A stretch of DNA of 39,734 nt from contig NZ_JABWQV010000025.1 of NCBI RefSeq assembly GCF_014268615.1, forward strand, positions 1 through 39,734, written 5' to 3'. The notes under the pieces were generated by a model. The model did not search any database. It was given only the letters and a program-made list of their open reading frames with translations, and was not told where the DNA came from. This stretch comes from Pseudomonas tehranensis. Its GTDB lineage: Bacteria; Pseudomonadota; Gammaproteobacteria; Pseudomonadales; Pseudomonadaceae. The position numbers and the translations under genes are program-made. This document shows positions 28,342 to 36,481 of the stretch, in pieces. Positions within the stretch are counted from its first letter, which is position 1. Every line of letters begins with the position of its first letter.

Positions 28342-29096
28342 CCGCCGTCGGTTTTCAGATGAACAAGCCGGTGCTGGCTATCGAGGGGCTGACGGTGTCT
28401 TTCGATGGTTTCAAGGCGGTGGACGATCTCAATCTCTATATCGATCGCAATGAAGTGCGGGTGGTGATCGGCCCCAACGGTGCGGGCAAGACCACCTTGC
28501 TCGACCTGATCTGCGGCAAGACGCGCGCCACCAGCGGCAGCATCCAGTTCGATGCAAAGGAGCTGACCAAGATGCACGAGTACAACATCGTCCGCGCCGG
28601 GGTCGGGCGCAAATTCCAGAACCCGTCGATCTACGAAAACCTCACGGTGTTCGAGAACCTGGAGATGTCCTACCCCGCCGGGCGCAAGGTGTTCAGCGCC
28701 TTGTTCTTCAAGCGCAGCGCAGCGGTGATTGCCAGGGTGCAAGAGGTGGCCGGGGAGATATTTCTCGGCGAGTTGCTGGAGCAACAAGCTGACTTGCTTT
28801 CCCACGGGCAGAAGCAGTGGCTGGAGATCGGCATGCTGCTGATGCAGAACCCCGACCTGCTGATGCTCGACGAACCCGTCGCCGGGATGAGCGTCAACGA
28901 GCGTGTGCAAACTGCCGAGTTGCTCAAGCGCATCAGCCAGGGACGGTCGGTGCTGGTGATCGAGCACGACATGGAATTCGTCAAGAGCATCGCCCACAAG
29001 GTCACGGTGTTGCACCAGGGCAAAGTGCTCGCCGAGGGCAGCATGGAGTCGGTGCAAAGCAACCCGAAAGTCATTGAAGTCTATCTGGGCCATTGA
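28338..29096 (+). CDS. ABC transporter ATP-binding protein, UrtD-like
   Basis: A 252-residue cytoplasmic ATPase energising the urea/amide importer. Walker A is GPNGAGKT (45-52), the signature is the unusual LSHGQKQWLEIGM typical of UrtD, Walker B is LLMLDEPVAGM, and the H-loop is VIEHDMEFV. The start ATG 28338 overlaps the upstream stop; an internal ATG at 28359 (MNKPVLAI) is an alternative. Works as a heterodimer with the UrtE-like ATPase encoded next. Confidence 0.92.
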   Translation: MTAVGFQMNKPVLAIEGLTVSFDGFKAVDDLNLYIDRNEVRVVIGPNGAGKTTLLDLICGKTRATSGSIQFDAKELTKMHEYNIVRAGVGRKFQNPSIYENLTVFENLEMSYPAGRKVFSALFFKRSAAVIARVQEVAGEIFLGELLEQQADLLSHGQKQWLEIGMLLMQNPDLLMLDEPVAGMSVNERVQTAELLKRISQGRSVLVIEHDMEFVKSIAHKVTVLHQGKVLAEGSMESVQSNPKVIEVYLGH

Positions 29097-29106
29097 GGAA
29101 GCAGGC

Positions 29107-29796
29107 ATGTTCAACGTCAACAAGCTGTCCTGTGGCTACGGCCAGAGCCAGATTCTCCACGACCTCGACCTGTCCGTGGCCCGGCGGGAAATCGTCGCCG
29201 TGATGGGGCGCAACGGCATGGGCAAGACCACGCTGTTCAAGAGCCTGATGGGTATTCTCCCGCAATGGGAAGGGCAGATCAGCGTCGATGGGCGTGAGGT
29301 CTCCAGCCTTGAGACCCATGAGCGGGTCGAGCACGGCATCGCCTATGTGCCCCAGGGGCGGATGATTTTTCCTGGCATGACGGTACTGGAAAATATCCAG
29401 ACCGGCTTGCCGGCCTCGGCCCGAGGCCAGGTGCCGGAAGACCTCTATGCCTTGTTCCCGGTGCTTCACGACATGCGCTCGCGCAAGGGTGGCAACCTCT
29501 CGGGCGGGCAACAACAGCAACTGGCGATTGCCCGGGCGCTGGCGACCCAGCCCAAGGTGCTGTTGCTGGATGAGCCCACCGAGGGCATCCAGCCGTCGAT
29601 CATCAAGGACATTGCCCGCACCCTGAAGGAAATCCGCCACCTGCGCGACCTGACCATCGTCGTCTCCGAACAGGTGCTGTCGTTCACCCTGGAAATCGCC
29701 GACCGCTTCCTGGTGATCGAGAAGGGGCGTTTCGTCATCGAGGAAACCCGCGACAAGGTCGACGAGGCGACCATCAGCCGTTACCTCTCCGTGTAG
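29107..29796 (+). CDS. ABC transporter ATP-binding protein, UrtE-like
   Basis: A 229-residue ATPase, the second nucleotide-binding subunit. Walker A is GRNGMGKT (34-41), signature LSGGQQQQLAIARAL, Walker B VLLLDEPTEGIQPSI. The GRNGMGKTT and TEGIQPS forms are UrtE-like rather than LivF-like. ATG 29107 is chosen because GAGGA, overlapping the upstream stop at 29094-29096, gives a good ribosome site; an in-frame ATG at 29074 lies inside the previous gene. Last gene of the transporter block; a hairpin and an operator candidate follow before fmdA. Confidence 0.92.
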   Translation: MFNVNKLSCGYGQSQILHDLDLSVARREIVAVMGRNGMGKTTLFKSLMGILPQWEGQISVDGREVSSLETHERVEHGIAYVPQGRMIFPGMTVLENIQTGLPASARGQVPEDLYALFPVLHDMRSRKGGNLSGGQQQQLAIARALATQPKVLLLDEPTEGIQPSIIKDIARTLKEIRHLRDLTIVVSEQVLSFTLEIADRFLVIEKGRFVIEETRDKVDEATISRYLSV

Positions 29797-29800
29797 GCCC

Positions 29801-29815
29801 GCCCCGGCACGGGGC
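29801..29815 (+). other. Hairpin after the transporter block
   Basis: GCCCC (29801-29805) pairs with GGGGC (29811-29815) around a GGCAC loop, directly after the UrtE-like stop and two bases before the operator candidate. It may separate transporter from enzyme transcripts. Confidence 0.4.
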
Positions 29816-29817
29816 GC

Positions 29818-29833
29818 TACGTCATCCGACGTA
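29818..29833. promoter_or_regulatory. Palindromic operator candidate, site 3
   Basis: TACGTCATCCGACGTA shows the same TACGTCA-N5-CGTA frame as sites 1 and 2 and lies 71 bp before the fmdA start. Its presence argues that the enzyme genes have their own promoter answering to the same regulator as the transporter operon. Confidence 0.65.
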
Positions 29834-29903
29834 TTGGCCGATTCGCGCCGCCATTGAAGACTGCTGCTAACGCTGTACATCCTTACCGTTCAGGAGCTTT
29901 GCC

Positions 29904-31133
29904 ATGACCGATACGTTGATCAAAGTCGACCTCAACCAGCCTGCCACCGAGAATGAGCAGATTCACAATCGCTGGCATCCGGACATCCCGATGGCCTGCT
30001 GGGTCAAGCCGGGAGATGACTTCATTCTCGAGACCTATGACTGGACCGCCGGGGCGATCAAAAACAACGACGATGCGGCGGATGTGCGCGATATCGACCT
30101 CTCTACCGTGCACTACCTGTCCGGCCCGGTGGGCGTACATGGTGCCGAACCGGGTGATCTGCTGGTGGTCGACCTGCTGGATATCGGCGCCAAGGCCGAC
30201 GCTCAGTGGGGGTTCAACGGCTTCTTTTCCCGGCAGAACGGTGGCGGTTTTCTCACCGACCATTTCCCCTGCGCGCAGAAAGCCATCTGGGATTTCAATG
30301 GCATGTTCACCCGCTCGCGGCATATCCCAGGGGTCAACTTCGCCGGGCTGATCCACCCCGGGCTGATTGGTTGCCTGCCTGATCCGGTGATGCTCGCCGA
30401 CTGGAATCGCCGTGAGCAGGAACTGATCGACACCAACCCGACCCGCGTGCCGCCACTGGCCAACGCCCCCCTGGCCGCCACCGCGCACATGGGCAAGCTC
30501 AAGGGCCAGGCCCGTGATGACGCGGCGGCCACCGGCGCCCGCACGGTGCCACCGCGCGAGCATGGGGGTAACTGCGATATCAAAGACCTGTCCCGGGGCT
30601 CGAAAATCTTCTTCCCGGTCTACGTCAATGGCGCCGGGTTGTCGGTGGGCGATCTGCATTTCAGCCAGGGGGACGGTGAGATCACCTTTTGCGGCGCCAT
30701 CGAGATGGCCGGCTGGGTGCACATGAAGGTCGAGCTGATCAAGGGCGGCATGGCCAAGTACGGGATCAAGAACCCGGTGTTCAAGCCGAGTCCGATCACC
30801 CCGAACTACAACAACTACCTCATCTTCGAAGGCATTTCGGTGGACGAGAGCGGCCAGCAGCATTATCTGGACGTCAACGTCGCCTACCGCCAGGCCTGCC
30901 TTAATGCGATCAACTACCTGACCAAGTTTGGCTACTCCCCGGCCCAGGGTTATGCATTGCTGGGCTCGGCGCCGGTGCAAGGGCATATCAGCGGTGTGGT
31001 GGATATTCCCAATGCCTGCGCGACGTTGTGGTTACCGACCGAGATCTTCGACTTCGACATCAACCCCAATGCCAGCGGTCCGATCAAGCATCTGGATGGC
31101 AGCATCGACCTGCCCATCGCTCCCGACCTGTAG
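29904..31133 (+). CDS. fmdA: Formamidase
   Basis: Cytoplasmic enzyme of the acetamidase/formamidase family, 409 residues, hydrolysing formamide to formate and ammonia. Recognisable stretches are NRWHPDIPMACWVKPGDDF near residue 22, SGPVGVHGAEPGDLLVVDLL near 73, ENGG-equivalent REHGGNCDIKDLSRGSKIFF near 215 and VYVNGAGLSVGDLHFSQGDG near 240. The length is the usual one for FmdA of Methylophilus. AGGAGC precedes ATG 29904. Ten bases separate its stop from fmdB. Site 3 at 29818 suggests independent control. Confidence 0.93.
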   Translation: MTDTLIKVDLNQPATENEQIHNRWHPDIPMACWVKPGDDFILETYDWTAGAIKNNDDAADVRDIDLSTVHYLSGPVGVHGAEPGDLLVVDLLDIGAKADAQWGFNGFFSRQNGGGFLTDHFPCAQKAIWDFNGMFTRSRHIPGVNFAGLIHPGLIGCLPDPVMLADWNRREQELIDTNPTRVPPLANAPLAATAHMGKLKGQARDDAAATGARTVPPREHGGNCDIKDLSRGSKIFFPVYVNGAGLSVGDLHFSQGDGEITFCGAIEMAGWVHMKVELIKGGMAKYGIKNPVFKPSPITPNYNNYLIFEGISVDESGQQHYLDVNVAYRQACLNAINYLTKFGYSPAQGYALLGSAPVQGHISGVVDIPNACATLWLPTEIFDFDINPNASGPIKHLDGSIDLPIAPDL

Positions 31134-31143
31134 GACGCCCACC

Positions 31144-31488
31144 ATGCCGACCTACGAATATCAGTGCCAGGCTTGCGGCACCTTCACGCTGTTGCGGCCC
31201 ATGAACCAGCGCCATGAGCCTTGCCAGTGCCCCTATTGTGGCGGCGCTGGTGGTGGCTTGCAGCTGTCGGTGCCGGCGTTGAACTGCCTCTCGAGCAGTC
31301 AGCGTCAGGCCATTGCTACCAATGAGCGCAGCGCCCACGCGCCGCAGACCGTCGCCGAGTACCAGCAGCGGCGTCATCCCAAGGGTTGCGGTTGCTGTAC
31401 CCCGAACAAACCAGTGGTGCCGAGCAAGGCCAATCCCCTGGGACTCAAGAGCAAGACCGGACCCAGGCCCTGGATGATCAGTCACTGA
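31144..31488 (+). CDS. fmdB: FmdB-type zinc ribbon protein
   Basis: A 114-residue protein. The first 35 residues are the FmdB zinc ribbon, [14 protein letters not shown] with a second cysteine pair in CQCPYCGG, so two CxxC knuckles about 20 residues apart can hold one zinc. A further Cys-rich tail ([10 protein letters not shown]) is present. In Methylophilus FmdB is proposed to regulate formamidase expression; its biochemical role is not settled. The position between fmdA and amiE with 10- and 14-bp gaps places it in the amide operon. Start ATG 31144 is fixed by the conserved MPTYEYxC opening. Confidence 0.9.
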   Translation: MPTYEYQCQACGTFTLLRPMNQRHEPCQCPYCGGAGGGLQLSVPALNCLSSSQRQAIATNERSAHAPQTVAEYQQRRHPKGCGCCTPNKPVVPSKANPLGLKSKTGPRPWMISH

Positions 31489-31502
31489 CGGAGGATTTCT
31501 TC

Positions 31503-32546
31503 ATGCGCCATGGCGACATTTCCAGCAGCCCCGATACCGTCGGTGTTGCTGTCGTGAACTACAAGATGCCGCGCCTGCATAGCAAGGCTGAGGTCATCGA
31601 CAACGCCCACAAGATCGCCGAGGTGATCAAGGGCATGAAGCAGGGGCTGCCGGGCATGGACCTGGTGGTGTTTCCTGAGTACAGCACCATGGGCATTCTC
31701 TATGACCGTGACGAGATGATGGCCACCGCCGCGACTATTCCCGGCGAAGAGACCGCCATCTTCGGCGCGGCCTGTCGCGAGGCCAATACCTGGGGCGTGT
31801 TTTCCCTGACCGGCGAACGCCACGAGGAACATCCGCACAAGGCGCCTTACAACACCCTGGTGCTGATCGACAATCACGGACAGATCGTCCAGCGCTATCG
31901 CAAGTGCATCCCCTGGTGCCCCATCGAAGGCTGGTACCCCGGTGATCGCACCTATGTCTGCGACGGCCCCAAGGGCATGAAGATCAGCCTGATCATCTGC
32001 GACGACGGCAACTACCCGGAGATCTGGCGCGATTGTGCGATGAAGGGCGCGGAGCTGATCGTCCGCTGCCAGGGCTATATGTACCCGGCCAAGGAGCAGC
32101 AGGTGCAAATGTCCAAGAGCATGGCCTGGGCCAACAACTGCTACGTCGCGGTGGCCAACGCCGCCGGCTTCGACGGGGTGTATTCATACTTCGGACACTC
32201 GGCGATCATCGGTTTCGACGGGCGGACCCTGGGCGAGTGTGGGGAGGAGGAAATGGGCATCCAGTACGCCCAATTGTCGATCTCGCAGATTCGAGATGCC
32301 CGGGCCAACGATCAGTCGCAGAACCATTTGTTCAAGCTGCTTCACCGTGGCTACACCGGCCTCTACGATTCAGGCGATGGTGACAAGGGTATCGCCGACT
32401 GTCCGTTCGAGTTCTATCGCACCTGGGTTCTGGATGCGCAGAAGGCCCGGGAGGATGTGGAAAAAATCACCCGGCGCACCGTGGGGGTGGCGGACTGTCC
32501 GGTGGGACAATTGCCCCACGACGGCAAAGAAAAGACGGCGGGCTGA
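31503..32546 (+). CDS. amiE: Aliphatic amidase
   Basis: Hydrolyses short aliphatic amides (acetamide, propionamide) to the acid and ammonia. The 347-residue protein opens MRHGDISSS and has the nitrilase-fold triad Glu59 (VVFPEY), Lys134 (YRKCIP) and Cys166 (LIICDDGN) at exactly the positions of P. aeruginosa AmiE, which it resembles along its whole length. The start is fixed by GGAGG at 31490-31494 and by homology. Neighbours are fmdB (14 bp upstream) and amiB (3 bp downstream). The P. aeruginosa regulators AmiC and AmiR do not occur nearby, so control must differ. Confidence 0.96.
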   Translation: MRHGDISSSPDTVGVAVVNYKMPRLHSKAEVIDNAHKIAEVIKGMKQGLPGMDLVVFPEYSTMGILYDRDEMMATAATIPGEETAIFGAACREANTWGVFSLTGERHEEHPHKAPYNTLVLIDNHGQIVQRYRKCIPWCPIEGWYPGDRTYVCDGPKGMKISLIICDDGNYPEIWRDCAMKGAELIVRCQGYMYPAKEQQVQMSKSMAWANNCYVAVANAAGFDGVYSYFGHSAIIGFDGRTLGECGEEEMGIQYAQLSISQIRDARANDQSQNHLFKLLHRGYTGLYDSGDGDKGIADCPFEFYRTWVLDAQKAREDVEKITRRTVGVADCPVGQLPHDGKEKTAG

Positions 32547-32549
32547 GGC

Positions 32550-33575
32550 ATGTCATCGATTCGGCAGATCCCGGCGGCGGGACCGCCCGAGGTACACCCG
32601 CCGGTTTCGCGCTTTATTTTCGAGCCGCAGCAGGTGATGGAGCTGCTGCGCGCGCGCATCGTCGGTCAGGACGCGGCGTTGGCGGCGGTCGAGGCGCAAC
32701 TCAAGGTGCTCAAAGTGGACATCGGCGAGCGAGAGCGCCCGCTCGGGGTCAATCTGTTCATGGGCCCGACGGGGGTTGGCAAGACCGAGATCGTCCGCTT
32801 GCTGGCCCAGGCCCTTCACGGACGTGCCGACGCGCTGTGCCGCATCGATATGCAGACCCTGGCCCAGGAACATTACGCCGCGGCGCTGACCGGGGCGCCG
32901 CCGGGTTATGTGGGCAGCAAGGAGGGCGTCAGCCTGTTCGACAGCGAGTTGATCCAAGGCAGCTATAGCCGTCCCGGTATCGTCCTGTTCGATGAGCTGG
33001 AAAAGGCCAGCGATGAGGTACTGCGCAGCCTGCTGGGAATTCTGGAGAATGGCCAGCTCACCTTGACGGGCGGCAGTCGCACTCTGGATTTTCGCAACAG
33101 CCTGATTTTCATGACCAGTAACATCGGCGCGCGTCAGGCCATTACCCGCAGACAACGTTTGAACCGCGGCTGGCGACGTCTGTTGGGCTGGTTCACGGAG
33201 GCTGAGACAGCGCTGCTGGAGCGGGCGTTGCACAAGCGTTTCGAGCCTGAATTTCTCAATCGCATCGATCGTATCCTGGTGTTCGACCCTATAGAGGGTC
33301 GCTGGCTGGACGCTCTTTTGGATATCGAGCTGGCCAAACTCAATCAACGCCTGGGAGCGCATCGCCAGCTTTCAGTGGACGAACTGGCTCGGGCCTGGTT
33401 GGGACGCAAACATGATTCTCGCTTCGGCGCTCGCGCCTTGGTGCGCAGAGTGCGGATCGAGCTGGAGCCCGCGATTGCTGACTGTCTGCTGGCTAGCGCC
33501 GAGACTGGACAGATGATCGCAACGGTACAAGACCAGCGGCTGGTGGTGCGGCGGCAGAAATGTCCGTCCGGCTAG
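32550..33575 (+). CDS. amiB: AmiB-type AAA+ ATPase (ClpB-like)
   Basis: A 341-residue single AAA+ module related to the second ATPase ring of ClpA/ClpB. Walker A is GPTGVGKT (72-79), Walker B VLFDELEK (Asp148, Glu149), sensor 1 MTSNIG (Asn191), and the pore-loop region GAPPGYVGSKEG (115-126) is intact. The C-terminal small domain has EFLNRIDRILVF and GARALVRRVRIELEPAI with the sensor-2 arginine. No N-terminal Clp domain and no ClpP-binding loop are evident. In P. aeruginosa amiB follows amiE in the same way; it is thought to assist amide use, possibly as a chaperone, but its job is not proven. Only 3 bp follow the amiE stop. Confidence 0.88.
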   Translation: MSSIRQIPAAGPPEVHPPVSRFIFEPQQVMELLRARIVGQDAALAAVEAQLKVLKVDIGERERPLGVNLFMGPTGVGKTEIVRLLAQALHGRADALCRIDMQTLAQEHYAAALTGAPPGYVGSKEGVSLFDSELIQGSYSRPGIVLFDELEKASDEVLRSLLGILENGQLTLTGGSRTLDFRNSLIFMTSNIGARQAITRRQRLNRGWRRLLGWFTEAETALLERALHKRFEPEFLNRIDRILVFDPIEGRWLDALLDIELAKLNQRLGAHRQLSVDELARAWLGRKHDSRFGARALVRRVRIELEPAIADCLLASAETGQMIATVQDQRLVVRRQKCPSG

Positions 33576-33687
33576 TTTTCCAGTCACTGCCAACCCTCGG
33601 TATTCCACTTTCCTGCCCACCGGGCCCCGAGCTGTTTCAACGTGCAAGCCGACGTAAGTTGAACATGACATCGGGCCAAATTGAGCC

Positions 33688-34197
33688 TCAAAGGGGGATA
33701 TGGGTGGTCGACAAGACCTGGCGCAAACCCATGAACGAGCGAATCTGCCGAACCCCGGGCAGGTAAAGCAGTTGCTCCGCGTGGAGCCGGTTGAAGCTGT
33801 TGCTGTCCTTGGTTCGGATCAACATGAAGTAGTCGAATTCCCCCGTCACCACATGGCATTCCATGCAGCCGGACACTTTTTGTGCGGCCGCCTCGAATGC
33901 GGCGAAGGACTCCGGTGTGGAGCGGTCCAGCACCACGCCGATCAAGACCACCATCCCCGCATCCAGCGCTTGATTGTCCAGCAGTGCAACGATGTTCTTG
34001 ATCAGGCCAGCTTGCTTGAGCCGTTCGACGCGTCTCAGGCACGCCGGTGCGCTCAATTTCACCTTCTCTGCAAGCGCCACATTGGAGATGGAGGCATCTC
34101 GCTGCAGGGTCTTGAGGATTGCACGGTCGGTTCGATCCAGCGGCTGCGGCATTAGGACTGTTTCGCCCGGCTTGCTGTGATTATTTGTTGCGTTCAT
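33688..34197 (-). CDS. acdR: Lrp/AsnC-family regulator of ACC deaminase
   Basis: A 169-residue Lrp-type regulator. The helix-turn-helix (about 20-70) shows LDRTDRAILKTLQRDASISN and LSAPACLRRVERLKQAGLI, and the C-terminal effector domain (about 80-160) follows the usual RAM fold. It is divergent from acdS, the arrangement of AcdR, the leucine-responsive activator of acdS in Pseudomonas and rhizobia. ATG 34197 gives the full length; an ATG at 34152 (MPQPLDRTD) would drop 15 residues, and neither has a clear ribosome site. It converges on amiB. Confidence 0.88.
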   Translation of the reverse strand: MNATNNHSKPGETVLMPQPLDRTDRAILKTLQRDASISNVALAEKVKLSAPACLRRVERLKQAGLIKNIVALLDNQALDAGMVVLIGVVLDRSTPESFAAFEAAAQKVSGCMECHVVTGEFDYFMLIRTKDSNSFNRLHAEQLLYLPGVRQIRSFMGLRQVLSTTHIPL

Positions 34198-34395
34198 ATT
34201 TATTTATACACAATAAAAATATGTTTGAATTGGTTATGTGAAAATTATGTTTCTTTATTTGGCGATTATTTGCAATACATATTTTTTGATTTCTTCTTAG
34301 TATTGAACTCATCGAAGCCCCCCTGAAAGAGCCTGGAATGCAGCCTTTGTTTTTCGGCCTGGCGCTTGGATATTCAATAATCGAGGAGCAGAGTC
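34198..34395. promoter_or_regulatory. AT-rich acdR-acdS divergent promoter region
   Basis: Bases 34201-34300 have only 21 G+C in 100, far below the surroundings. A near-exact direct repeat, AAAAATATGTTT (34215-34226) and AAAATTATGTTT (34241-34252), differs at one of 12 positions with starts 26 bp apart. It is a candidate Lrp-type (AcdR) binding pair. One TGTGA half-site is at 34237-34241. The acdS ribosome site GAGGAG is at 34383-34388. Confidence 0.6.
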
Positions 34396-35412
34396 ATGAA
34401 CCTGAATCGTTTTAAACGTTATCCGCTGACCTTCGGTCCTTCGCCCATCACGCCCTTGAAACGCCTCAGCGAACACCTGGGCGGCAAGGTCGAGTTGTAT
34501 GCCAAACGCGAAGATTGCAACAGCGGCCTGGCCTTCGGCGGCAACAAGACGCGCAAGCTCGAATACCTGATTCCTGAGGCCCTCGAACAGGGCTGCGACA
34601 CCTTGGTGTCCATCGGCGGGATCCAGTCGAACCAGACCCGCCAGGTCGCTGCCGTCGCCGCTCACCTGGGCATGAAGTGCGTGCTGGTGCAGGAAAACTG
34701 GGTGAACTACTCCGACGCCGTGTATGACCGCGTTGGCAACATCGAGATGTCCCGCATCATGGGCGCGGACGTACGGCTGGATGCCGCCGGGTTCGACATC
34801 GGTATTCGGCCCAGCTGGGAGAAGGCCATGAGCGACGTGGAGGAGCGGGGCGGCAAGCCGTTCCCGATCCCGGCGGGTTGTTCCGAACACCCTTACGGCG
34901 GGCTGGGGTTCGTCGGCTTTGCCGAGGAAGTGCGGGAGCAGGAAAAACAACTGGGGTTCACGTTCGACTACATCGTGGTCTGCTCCGTGACCGGCAGTAC
35001 CCAGGCCGGCATGGTCGTCGGTTTCGCCGCGGACGGCCGTTCGAAGAACGTTATCGGCATTGATGCCTCGGCCAAGCCCGAGAAAACCAAGGCACAGATC
35101 CTGCGTATCGCCCGACACACCGCTGAGCTGGTGGAACTGGGGCGTGAGATCACCGAAGAGGACGTGGTGCTCGATACACGCTTCGCTTACCCGGAATACG
35201 GTTTGCCCAACGAAGGTACGCTGGAAGCCATTCGCCTGTGCGGCAGCCTGGAAGGTGTACTGACCGACCCGGTGTATGAAGGAAAATCCATGCACGGCAT
35301 GATCGAAATGGTCCGCCGCGGCGAGTTCCCCGAAGGCTCGAAAGTGCTTTATGCGCACCTGGGCGGGGCACCTGCGCTGAACGCCTACAGCTTCCTGTTC
35401 CGCAACGGCTGA
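34396..35412 (+). CDS. acdS: 1-aminocyclopropane-1-carboxylate deaminase
   Basis: PLP enzyme that opens ACC, the plant ethylene precursor, to 2-oxobutyrate and ammonia. The 338-residue protein has Lys51 ([11 protein letters not shown]) for PLP, Ser78 (GGIQSNQTR), and Tyr294/Glu295 ([11 protein letters not shown]) and Leu322 (YAHLGGAP). The last three distinguish true ACC deaminase from D-cysteine desulfhydrase. The N-terminus [20 protein letters not shown] is as in strain UW4-type enzymes. ATG 34396 has GAGGAG upstream. The divergent acdR and the downstream 2-oxoacid dehydrogenase E1 fit a complete ACC utilisation path. Confidence 0.96.
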   Translation: MNLNRFKRYPLTFGPSPITPLKRLSEHLGGKVELYAKREDCNSGLAFGGNKTRKLEYLIPEALEQGCDTLVSIGGIQSNQTRQVAAVAAHLGMKCVLVQENWVNYSDAVYDRVGNIEMSRIMGADVRLDAAGFDIGIRPSWEKAMSDVEERGGKPFPIPAGCSEHPYGGLGFVGFAEEVREQEKQLGFTFDYIVVCSVTGSTQAGMVVGFAADGRSKNVIGIDASAKPEKTKAQILRIARHTAELVELGREITEEDVVLDTRFAYPEYGLPNEGTLEAIRLCGSLEGVLTDPVYEGKSMHGMIEMVRRGEFPEGSKVLYAHLGGAPALNAYSFLFRNG

Positions 35413-35428
35413 TTAAACGCCAATAACC

Positions 35429-35453
35429 TGTAGGAGCGAGCTTGCTCACGAAG
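35429..35453. repeat. Single REP-like element after acdS
   Basis: TAGGAGCGAGCTTGCTCACG within 35430-35450 is a diverged copy of the GTGGGAGCGAGC(C/T)TGCTCGCG arm seen at 39189 onward. It lies in the 138-bp gap between acdS and the next gene and has no inverted partner nearby. Confidence 0.6.
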
Positions 35454-35550
35454 CGCTGGGTGAGTCGGCATTAATGTTGAATGTCACGGCCTTATCGTCG
35501 GATCGCCGCCGAGAGCAAGCTGCTGCAATCAAGCCGCCGGGAGTACCGCC

Positions 35551-36009
35551 ATGCATGCGATATCGCAATCCGCAGTCTGGATCAAGGAACCTTCGGCGGA
35601 TGCCGGGGTGGTCATCGTGACCAGCGCTGCGTTGCCCAAATACATGATCGACAAGCTGCATGTGGCGATAGATGACTGGGACCAGGTGGCCTATCTGGCC
35701 GTCAAGCAAGCCGAGGTGTTGATGGTCGACTGGTTGCGGGTCGGCTCCAACCCGCAGCCGTCTGCCGGGGGCGAGGTGTGTTATGCCAGCCAACTGTTAG
35801 GCGCTGTCCCCCACGGCAGCTTTTTACTGGAAGTGGGCACGTTCTCTGGTCTGGCCTGGTTGGGATCCGTCTGCGGCCACCCGCTGCGCGTCGTCGAACT
35901 TGGCGAAATAGCCTCATCCACGGTGGCGATGGATCGCCAGGTGGAAGAGGTGTTATTGGCGACCCAAAGTCTGGCGAAAAGCGTGCTGCAGGCGCGCGGC
36001 GTCATCTAA
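35551..36009 (+). CDS. Uncharacterised small protein, paralogue A
   Basis: A 152-residue protein that I do not recognise. GGGAG at 35539-35543 gives ATG 35551 a good ribosome site. No signal peptide or clear membrane helix; the composition is that of a soluble alpha/beta protein. It contains VWIKEPSADAG then VVIVTS, and this segment and the C-terminal half (LLGAVPHGSFLLEVG, GHPLRVVELGE) align with the next gene product (WMREPS, VVIVSG, KLVGVPVAKRDCHFVVLGEL, GQPCLYPV). The two look like diverged tandem copies. Position between acdS and an E1 dehydrogenase suggests a role linked to ACC or 2-oxobutyrate use, purely by context. Confidence 0.7.
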   Translation: MHAISQSAVWIKEPSADAGVVIVTSAALPKYMIDKLHVAIDDWDQVAYLAVKQAEVLMVDWLRVGSNPQPSAGGEVCYASQLLGAVPHGSFLLEVGTFSGLAWLGSVCGHPLRVVELGEIASSTVAMDRQVEEVLLATQSLAKSVLQARGVI

Positions 36010-36058
36010 CCCATGCCCTCGTCAATACGCTTGTTGAAACAGGAAAAAGGCAAAGCTT

Positions 36059-36481
36059 ATGAGCCGAACCGCCGAGGGTCGTGCCCACGCCATGACGTGG
36101 ATGCGCGAGCCTTCCAGTTGTACGCGCATCGTGGTCATCGTGAGCGGACTTGATAGCGATCATATTGACTTGATCCATCAGGGGTTCAGCTGTTTTGACA
36201 ATGTTGCGCTGATCCATGTCGATACGCTGAACACCGCGCCGGGCAAGCTCGTTGGCGTGCCAGTGGCCAAGCGTGACTGCCATTTTGTGGTGCTCGGTGA
36301 ACTTGATGAGCGCTTCTTGCACGACCTTTCCATTGGTCAGCCATGCCTCTACCCGGTTGCACCAGACGAGGCGGCCGAACATGCCGTCATCGCGGCGGTT
36401 GAGCAGGTCAAAAGCCTCGCCCGAGTGAGCCATTCGCGCCACCTTGAAGTGATACCCGACACCTGCAGGAGTTGCCTATGA
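36059..36481 (+). CDS. Uncharacterised small protein, paralogue B
   Basis: A 140-residue soluble protein of unknown function, 49 bp after paralogue A. It shares with it the pattern W-(I/M)-(K/R)-EPS followed by VVIV(S/T) and a later LVGVPVAKRDCHFVVLGELD / GQPCLYPV block. Its TGA overlaps the ATG of the E1 gene (ATGA at 36478-36481), so translation of the two is coupled. That is the strongest hint that it serves the same pathway. Upstream AAGG supports ATG 36059; internal ATGs at 36092 and 36101 are possible. Cysteines are frequent at the end (TCRSCL). Confidence 0.72.
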   Translation: MSRTAEGRAHAMTWMREPSSCTRIVVIVSGLDSDHIDLIHQGFSCFDNVALIHVDTLNTAPGKLVGVPVAKRDCHFVVLGELDERFLHDLSIGQPCLYPVAPDEAAEHAVIAAVEQVKSLARVSHSRHLEVIPDTCRSCL

